Origin: CAZJWR01 sp964549765
GTDB taxonomy: Bacteria; Zixibacteria; MSB-5A5; GN15; JAAZOE01
Length of the DNA stretch: 64,000 nucleotides
Assembly (NCBI GenBank): GCA_964549765.1
Contig: CAZJWR010000005.1
Coordinates: forward strand, 51,846 to 115,845
Direction: 5' to 3'
Positions within the stretch are counted from its first letter, which is position 1. Every line of letters begins with the position of its first letter. Position numbers and translations under genes: made by a program. A model generated the notes under the pieces. The model did not search any database. It was not told where the DNA came from and saw nothing but the letters and a program-made list of their open reading frames with translations. This document shows, piece after piece, positions 8,563 through 17,500 of the stretch.

Positions 8563-11500
8563 TTACTTTATTAGCACCATCTTGCAGATGGCCTCTTGAT
8601 TGGCGGCCCGGGCGCGATAGAAATAGATGCCCGTCGCCACCATGTTGCCTTGCTGGTCGCGGCCGTCCCACTCGAAGGTGATATACCCGGCGTCGGCGTG
8701 TCCCGCCCATTTGCGGATGACCTGGCCGGTGATGTTGTAGATCGTGACATTATAGTCGGAAGCTGCGGGCAGTGCCAGATCGAACGTCGTCGACGGGTTG
8801 AACGGGTTGGGCCGGTTCTGTGTCAGGTACAGCCGATCCGGCATGTTCGTGTTGGTCAGCGCCGTGGTCAACGTCCGTCCATAGTAATCGGCCATCTCAA
8901 TATCGACCAGTTTCACTTCAACCCCCTCAGGTACCGACAGGGTGATCAGGTCGGCCGCGCCGGCCGGGATTTTCCCTCCCGGCTTCATGCTGAACAGCAG
9001 CACCCGGAGATTGCCGTCGAGCACACCGTATTTCATATCCATGTTCGCGGCATTGTCGGCCAGAACCGGCACGGCATTGATCACGCCGTCACCGCTGAAG
9101 GTCATCAGGACGCCGCCAATATCGCGGGCGGAGTTGACGGTCACGGTGGCCTCATTCTGGCGCTGGATGCAAGACGCCGAGACGACATCGCTTTCCGGTA
9201 TCGGCTTGGGATAAGGCACCGCATCGCCGACGATAACGCGGACCAGATACACCAGGTCTGCGATGGACAGCGTGACACCGTCGGCGTTGACATCCGAAGC
9301 GGCAATCTGTCCCGGCACCGAAATCTGGAAGGCATCGAGCCCCCTGATGAAGTAATTGGTATACACGACGGCGTCGGCAATCTCATAGGTCACACCGTTC
9401 AGGTTCATATCGCCCCGGGCGTCGATAGAATCAGGATGCTGGATACAGACGTCGCCGTTGTGATAGCTGATGCACCGTATCGGCGTGTATTTGTCTCCGA
9501 CCATACATTCATCGGGGGTACCGATATGCGGAGGCCGGGATGCTTCGGGGTAGGCGGCGTCGTCGAACTCGTTCCAGATAATATTTCCCTCGGGGCTGAA
9601 TATCATATGATCCACGTAGAGATACTGGCCGGTCGGATCGGAGAAACCGTTGTCGGTGCAGTCCATCCAGAAGAATTTGACGGGAACCCGCTGACCGCCG
9701 AAATTCAAATCGGACGTCACCCGGAACGACAGGGTGGCGATGACGCCACTCGGATGCAGTTGTTCCGGCGGCGGGTGGTGCGCCCCGTTATTGATATCCG
9801 CGATCGCGACGAGCTTGATCAGACCGGACGGACACGGCGCCTCGCAGTTGCCCAAATCGCCGATACGATAGGTGAAATATTCCCACCCGTTGACGGCGTC
9901 GCCGACATCGGCCCGCAGGAAAGTGAGCGCCGACGCGTCATATCCGATCAGCAAGTCATACCCGGCGACATCATTGAATGATTCGGCGGTGATATTGACG
10001 ATGGCCCGGCTCCCGGGATTTACACACGGCGGGCCCTCGATGGCGACGTCGACGCAGGTCGAACATACCGCCGACGGCAGAACATCGATGCAATAGAGGG
10101 AATACACGGTATCACAGTAATCGGTCGCCAGGAATTTGAAACAGTACTGGGCGCTATCGTTGGTCGGGGGCCGGAAGGTCAGGACTCCGCACTCGTACAT
10201 TGAGTTATAAGCGAACTCGCCGAGGCCGGAATCCAGAACAAGCGTCATATCGTCGTAATCAGGATCGTGAATACAGATATCCTCGATGACAATGGCGCTG
10301 GTATCGGATTCGCATCTGACAACCGTTTCGATTTCCGGCAGATTTATACTGGGCGGTTGATTCGGCGTGGCGACAACCGGCAGTATCAGCGTATCGGCCA
10401 GATCGCAGGAATCGACCACCACCAACTGCAGGTGGCAATCGATGGCCGTCGTGGTTTCGATGCAGACCCGGCTGTTGGCGATATCAAGCACGGCCCCGGG
10501 ACAATCTCCCGCGAGCGTCACCGATTTGATATTATTGTCGGGATCGCTGACGGTGTAATCGACGCAGATCGTCGCCGTGTGGCAGAATTTTGTTTCCGCC
10601 GGCGCCTCGCCGGAAATCACCGGCGGGCGATTGAGCAGCGTCGTCAACACGAACTGGCAGGAATCCTTCCCGCACTCGGTGGAATCGGTGATCGTTAGGG
10701 TATCCGTTCGGTTTTCTGTGGCGATGTAACAGATCGTGCCCGATGCCGGATTGATGACGTACATGGCGGGCTTGACCGTCAGATGGCTACCCGGCTGGAT
10801 GGGACCGATGTCGATACAGACCTCTCCCGGCAGACAGGCGACGACGGTATCATTGGCGGGACAGGGCGGACTGGGATGCTGGCCCTCTTCGAGCGTGATT
10901 ATGGCCGTCGCCGTATCCCTGCGGCCGCAGTCGTCTTCGACAATCACGATCAGGGTGCAGGAGCCGAATTCCGTCGGCGTCCAGCAGAGCGAATCCCGGG
11001 CTTCATTGATCGATGCACCGCCGCATGTCGTCGAGCCGACGACACTGACGATATTATCCTCGGCGTCACCGACAATTATCGGCACGCATAATGACTGCAA
11101 TTCGCACAGCGATAGCGGACTTTCGTACGGTCCGAAGGAGACCGTCGGTGGCGTATTCGCCTCGACGTTAAACGTGACCTCGCAGGTATCGGCGTCGCAA
11201 TCGCTCGTGGCGACAACCGTGAAGGTGTATGATCCGGTCGTATCGGCATAGAAGCACAGCTCGCCGTTGATATAGTGGCCGTCCGCTTCGAGAACCTCTA
11301 TCTTGGCATCGACCGGATCGACGGGAATCGGGTAGCAGAGCGTATCCGGCTCACAGATGGTGAACCCAATGGGTCCCGGCGGACAATCGATAACGGCATG
11401 GGAACCAAATTCGATTGTCACGCACACGGTATCCTCTCCAACCACGCCGCATTCATCGGTGGCCCGGGCGATAATGCAGTACACCCCGTCGGAATCGGCC

Positions 11501-14500
11501 GTGAAGCAGTATTGGCCGTTATCGTAAGTTCCCGTTTCGGGCAAGACCTCTATTAAATCGATATTGTTATCGGCATCGGCAAAGGTGAAGCCGTCGAGGC
11601 AGACTTGCCCGGGATCGCACAAAATCATCATCGTATCCGCCGGAACGGTGACCTGCGGCGGATGATTCATCGTCGCGATAATCATCCCGGTTGTCGTGGT
11701 CGCAGCATCGCAGGTATCATAGGCGGTCACGGCAATTTCAAATGTCCCGGCGACCGAAACCGGGAAGCAGACGCGCTGATTCTCGGCATCGTAATAGGCG
11801 GGAGCGCCGGCGACGACGGAATCGACGGTTCCATCAGGATCGGAGAAGGTGACCGGGAGACAGACCTCCGAGGGTTCACACAGAAATACCGTGGTATCTC
11901 CGATGGTGATATTCGGCTTCTGGTTCATGGTGACCACAACCGTTGCAGTATCGGCGTCGCTGTTGCCGCAGGAATCGGTAACGGTGAGGATAATATCGTA
12001 GGTACCTTCTCCGGGAGGTGTGAAGCAAACGGAACCATCGGTCAGCGTGTACCGAATCGGTTCGACGGTGACATTGACAACGTTGTCGTCCGGATCGAAG
12101 TAGCTATAGGGGACACAGATTTCGCTCACATCGCACAGGTAGACCGAGGTATCGGCGATGGTCACTTGTGGCGGGGAATCGATCGTGATCGTGTAGCACA
12201 CATGGCAGGTGTCGCTGCCGCAAGTATTTTCCGCGACTATGTTGAAGCAATATTCCCCGTCGCTGTCGGCATAGAAGGTCAGGTTGCCATTGGCGTAAGC
12301 CGCCGGCGGCGTGATAGTAACGTTTGCACTCGCCGGAGAAATCGCCACCGGTATCGAAATCGAATCCGGCCCGCAGAGATGCATCGACTGTGAAGATGGA
12401 CAGGTTATCTGCGGCGCCTCGTCGGACGTCACGTCAAAGGTCACCTGGCAGGTATCCGCACCGCAATCGCCCGACGCGACGACGGTGAACGTATAGGTTC
12501 CGGCCGTCTCGGCGTAGAAGCAGATGCGGCCGTTATCATATATCGCACCCGGCTCCAAAATTTCTATCGTCGCCGTTGGCGGACTCACGCTGATATCGGC
12601 GCAAATCGTATCGGGAGCGCACAGGCTGGCTGTCTGAGGGCCGTCGGGACAGGTCAAAACGATATCCTCGCCGACCTCGACGGTGATGCAGACAGTATCC
12701 TCGGACTCCACTCCGCATTCGTCGGTGGCGATAACGCGAATGCAGTACGTTCCGGCCGTATCCGGCGTAAAGCAGAACCGGCCGTTGTCGTAAATACCGA
12801 TATCGGGATCGAACACGATCGAGGTGATATTATTATCCGGATCGGAAATGGCGAAGCCATCGAGGCAAATTTCGCTCGTGGTGCACATGAAGACGGTCGT
12901 GTCATTCGGCGCCGAGACGACGGGCGGGCGGTTGAAAGTGACGGTAACATTGCCGGTATCGGATTGACCGATGCCACAATCGTCGTAGACCGTCACGACG
13001 ATGTCATAACTGCCGGGATTTTCCACCGGCAGGCAAACCCGCTGATTGGCTGCGTCATAATAAGCCGGCGCATCGACGACAACCGAATCGATCTCACCGT
13101 CAGGGTCAAACATATCGACCGGAAGACATACCTCGGTCGGTTCGCAGGCAAACAGGGCCGTGTCGCCGACAGTGACCACGGGCGGCTGATTGAGCGAAAC
13201 GGTGACTTTCATCGTATCTGACGCAGACAGGCCGCAGGAGTCGGTTACGGTTGCGATGATCGCGTAAAGTCCCCCGGCGTCCGGCGTGAAGCAAATCATA
13301 TTATCAACGAGGCTGTACTCGGACGGAGATATATCGATCGAGGCAATGTTGCCGTCGATATCATTGTACGTTAGCGGGACGCAGATTTCCTGCGGCTCGC
13401 AGAGGAATACCGGACTATCGGCGGGGAGCGATACCGCCGGGGCGCTGTTGAGTGCGACCGTGACGGAACCGACGTCCGTGGCCGAAGCCCCGCAATCGTC
13501 GTAGACCGTGACGGTGATTTCATACGTTCCCGGATCGGATACCGAGAGGCAGACCATCTGCCGGTCGGCGTCATAATACGCCGGCGGCGAAACTACCACT
13601 GAATCGATTGCTCCGTCAGGATCGCTCACATCAACGGGTAGACAGACCTCGCCCGCTTCGCACAGGAAGAGCGACGTATCGCCCACGTTGACTGACGGTC
13701 CCTGATTCAGCGTCACCACGATCATGCCGGTGTCGGCTGCCATAAAGCCGCAGGAATCGGTCGCGGTGACGATCAGATGATATGTTCCCGCGCCGGGCGG
13801 AGTAAAGCAGATGTGACCGTCTGATAACGTCGCCCCTTCCGGGAGGACGGTTACATCCTGGATGTTGTTGTCCGGATCGAATATTTCGACCGGTATGCAA
13901 ATCTCTGCTGGTTCGCACAGGTAAAGCGAGCTGTCGGTGATAGTCACCTGGGGCGGCGAGTCGAATGTCACCGTTATGCAGAAATCACAGGTATCGGCAC
14001 CGCAGCTGTTTTCAGCGGTCGCCTGGAAACAGTAGTCGCCCGGCTCGGCCGCATAAAAAGTAAATTGGCCGTTCTCGTACGTGCCCGGCGGATATACCGC
14101 CAACTCAGCCGATTCCGGGCCGAAGGTCAACGGAACGGTGATTGAATCCGGCGCGCACAGATGAAGGGTGTCGGACGGCGGGCAGGTTATCTGCGGCCGC
14201 TCGTCGATAGTGACGTCGAACGCAACCTGACAGGTATCGGCTCCGCAATCCCCGGAAGCCACCAGCGTAAACGAATACTGCCCCGAGCTCGCGGCGTAGA
14301 AACACAGCCGGCCGTCCGAATAGATGGCGCCCGGTTCAAGAACCGTGATTACCGCATCAGTCGGGGTTACCGGGATGTCGACGCATATCGAATCCGGGCC
14401 ACAGAGGGAACTTTGCTGGATGCCTTCAGGGCAGTCTATGGCGACATCGACCCCGTTATCGTATGTCACGCAGACGGTATCTTCATCCGTCATGCCACAT

Positions 14501-17500
14501 TCATCCGTGGCGCGAATAACGATACAATACGTCCCGGCGGTGTCGGGCATAAAGCAATACCGGCCGTTGTTATATCCACCCGCATCCGGGAAAATTTCCA
14601 CCGAGGCTATATTATCATCGAGATCGAAGACATTGAAGCCACTCAGGCAAATTTCCTGCTGATCACACTGCGTTATCACAGTATCGGCCGGAACCGATAC
14701 CTCCGGCGGGTGATTGAACGTCGCGATAATCCTTCCGGTATCGACCGCAGTCGCACCGCAGTCATCGTGTACCGTGACGCCGATAGCGTATGTCCCCGCT
14801 CCCTCAATCGGCATGCATACGGCGTGATTTTCGGCGTCATAATAAGCCGGCGATTCGACGTCGACGGACTCGATGGTGCCATCGGGATCGAATGTCGTGA
14901 CCGGCAGGCAGACTTCGGCGCTTTGGCACAGGAAGACGGCCGTATCCCCGACGACCACCGACGGGTTTTCGTTGAGGATGATCTCGACGGTGGCGGTGTC
15001 GACGGCGCTCAAGCCGCAGGCGTCCGTAACAGTCATCATGAGATCATACCTGCCCGCCGCCGGCGGCGTGAAGCACACTTTCCCGCCGACCATCTTGTAT
15101 ATGGCCTTGAGCGGCGTTATACGAACGCTGACGACGTTGTCGTCCGGATCCGAGTAATCATACGGGACGCAGACTTCCTGTATTTCACACAAGTGGAAGG
15201 TGGTGTCGGCAAACGTCACCTGGGGAGGAGAGTCGAACGTCACCATCATCGAGAAGGTGCACGTATCGGCGCCGCAATCGTTTTCGGCGACGACCGTATA
15301 GGAGTATTCTCCCGGCTCATCGGCGTAGAATGTCAGCACGCCGTCCTTGTAAGCAGCCGGCGGCGTGGCGATCACCAGAGCCGATGATGGTGTTATGGCC
15401 ATCGGAACTGAAATCGAATCGGGACGGCACAGGTGGACCGGTTCCGGAGTCGGACAAGTGATTGACGGCGTCTCGTCCATTTTGATATCGAAAATGACCT
15501 TGCAGGTATCGGCGTTGCAGTCACCGCTCGCCACGACGGTGTAGATATACACGCCGGTGTTTTCGATATAGGTGCAGAGTCTGCCGTCGTGATAGACTGC
15601 GCCCGGTTCGAGCACCTCTATGTTTGCATCAGCCGGCGTGACCGGAAGATCGACGCAGATCGTATCGGGTCCATCGCAAAGGGTGGCGATAACCGGTCCC
15701 GGAGGACAATCGATGGAAACCCCGGCGCCGACATCATAGGTGACGCAAACGGTGTCTTCGTCGAACATGCCGCAGGAATCGACAGCGCGGACGGCGATGC
15801 AATATACCCCGATCGTGTCGGGCGTGAAGCAATACCGGCCGTTGTCATACGTCCCGATATCGGGAATGAATTCAATCGAGGCGAGGTTGCCATCGGGATC
15901 ATCGGCGCCGATGCCGTCCAGACATATTTCGCGCGGTTCGCACAGGAATATCGAGGTATCGGGCGGCACGATGACATGCGGCGGCCGGTTGAAAGTGACT
16001 TCCACGCAGATGGTATCCTCGTCGACCGCTCCGCATTCGTCAATGGCGCGGCCGATGATGCAGTAAGTTCCGGCCGTATCGGGCGTAAAGCAGTAAGGCG
16101 GCGGTGTGCTTTTGCCTATCGGTGGGAAATATTCTATCGAGGCGATATTCTCGTCAACGTCGGAGAATTCGAATGGATCGATACAAATTTGTTCCGGCTC
16201 GCACAGGTGAAATGAGGTATCCGGCGGGGCCGTCACCACCGGCGCCGAATTGATCGTCACGACAGCCATGCCGGTATCGGTAACCGTGCCGCATACGTCG
16301 TACACCGTCACGATCAGCGGATATTCTCCCGATTCGGAAACATCGAGGCACACCGTACCGTCGTTCTCATTGTAGTAGGCGGGCTCCTGGGCAATGATCG
16401 AATCGATCTGCGTATCCTGGCCGGAAACAGTTACCGGCAGGCATATTTCCGCCGGTTCACAGAGAAAGAACGTACTATCACCCACGGTCACGGTCGGCGC
16501 CGCATCCATGGTGACACTAACGCTCGCCACATCCATCGCCATAGCGCCGCAGGAATCGACCGCCGTAACGGTTATCGTGTATGTCCCCGACGCCGGCGGC
16601 GTGAAACAAAGACTTCCACCGACGACCTCAATGATATCCCCTTGTTCGTCACTGGCGAAAATCCTCTCCAGATTATTGTCGGGATCGGATACATTGAGCG
16701 GAATGCAAATCTCCTGAGAACCGCACATAGATACCAGGGTATCTTTTATATCGACGGCCGGAGGTCCATTCATGTTGACCGTGATGGTAAAATTGCAAGT
16801 GTCGGCCTTACTGCATATGTCGGTCACGGCGACCGAAACCGCGAAGGTTCCCCCGGCATCGGCATACAGGCAGTATTGTCCGGTTGTCGGGTCGATTTTC
16901 CCCGGACCGGACAGGATTCTGAATTGCAGGTCGTCGCCGTCGGGGTCGGACGCGCCGATCTGGTAACAGAGCGAATCGGGTTCGCACAAATCCACAGACA
17001 GGTCGCCGAGGCATGAAATTTCGGGACCGCGATCGAGTTGAACCATGATGATGATCGAATCCTCGGGCGGGGCTGACGGCGCCGACCCATCGGCAATTGC
17101 TTGCCGCCAGCAGGGGTCTGTCACTGAGTACGGGAAAACATAGCGGCGGCTGGCCACGGTATCGGGAAGGAAACAATGGTGGCCGATGCCGTTACCGGTC
17201 TGCGTGAATATGCCGGAATCGCCCAGGAAGGTGATCTCCAGACTGTCGTAGGGGTCGAGATCGATCGCGCGGACATTGAAGCAGATGGTATCGATCTCAC
17301 ACAGGGTGATGATGGTATCGTAGGGAAGAACCTTCGGGCTGTTGTTCAGTTTCACAGTGATGGTGAAATCAACCGTATCCGCTCCGCAGATATCCGACAC
17401 TTCCACGACAAACGGGAACTGGCCGGGGCCGCCGGGCGTAAAGCACAGTTCGCCGGTGGTTGGATCGATTTCTCCGGGTCCGGACAATAAGGCAAACGTC

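Noticed and set aside
8596..9981. 461-codon plus-strand open frame opposite the giant gene
   Set aside because: It is an antisense shadow: the minus strand has clear cohesin, dockerin and sorting motifs, and the plus translation is Arg/Gly/Asp/His-rich without domains or a ribosome binding site.
14161..15387. 408-codon plus-strand open frame opposite the repeat modules
   Set aside because: Repetitive composition of the giant gene keeps several antisense frames open (also 11605-12393 and 17650-18276). No initiation signal and no family content.
11165..15993. Possible CRISPR-like or tandem DNA repeat
   Set aside because: Spacing of about 1.27 kb and clear protein-level conservation show that it is a coding superrepeat, not a CRISPR array.
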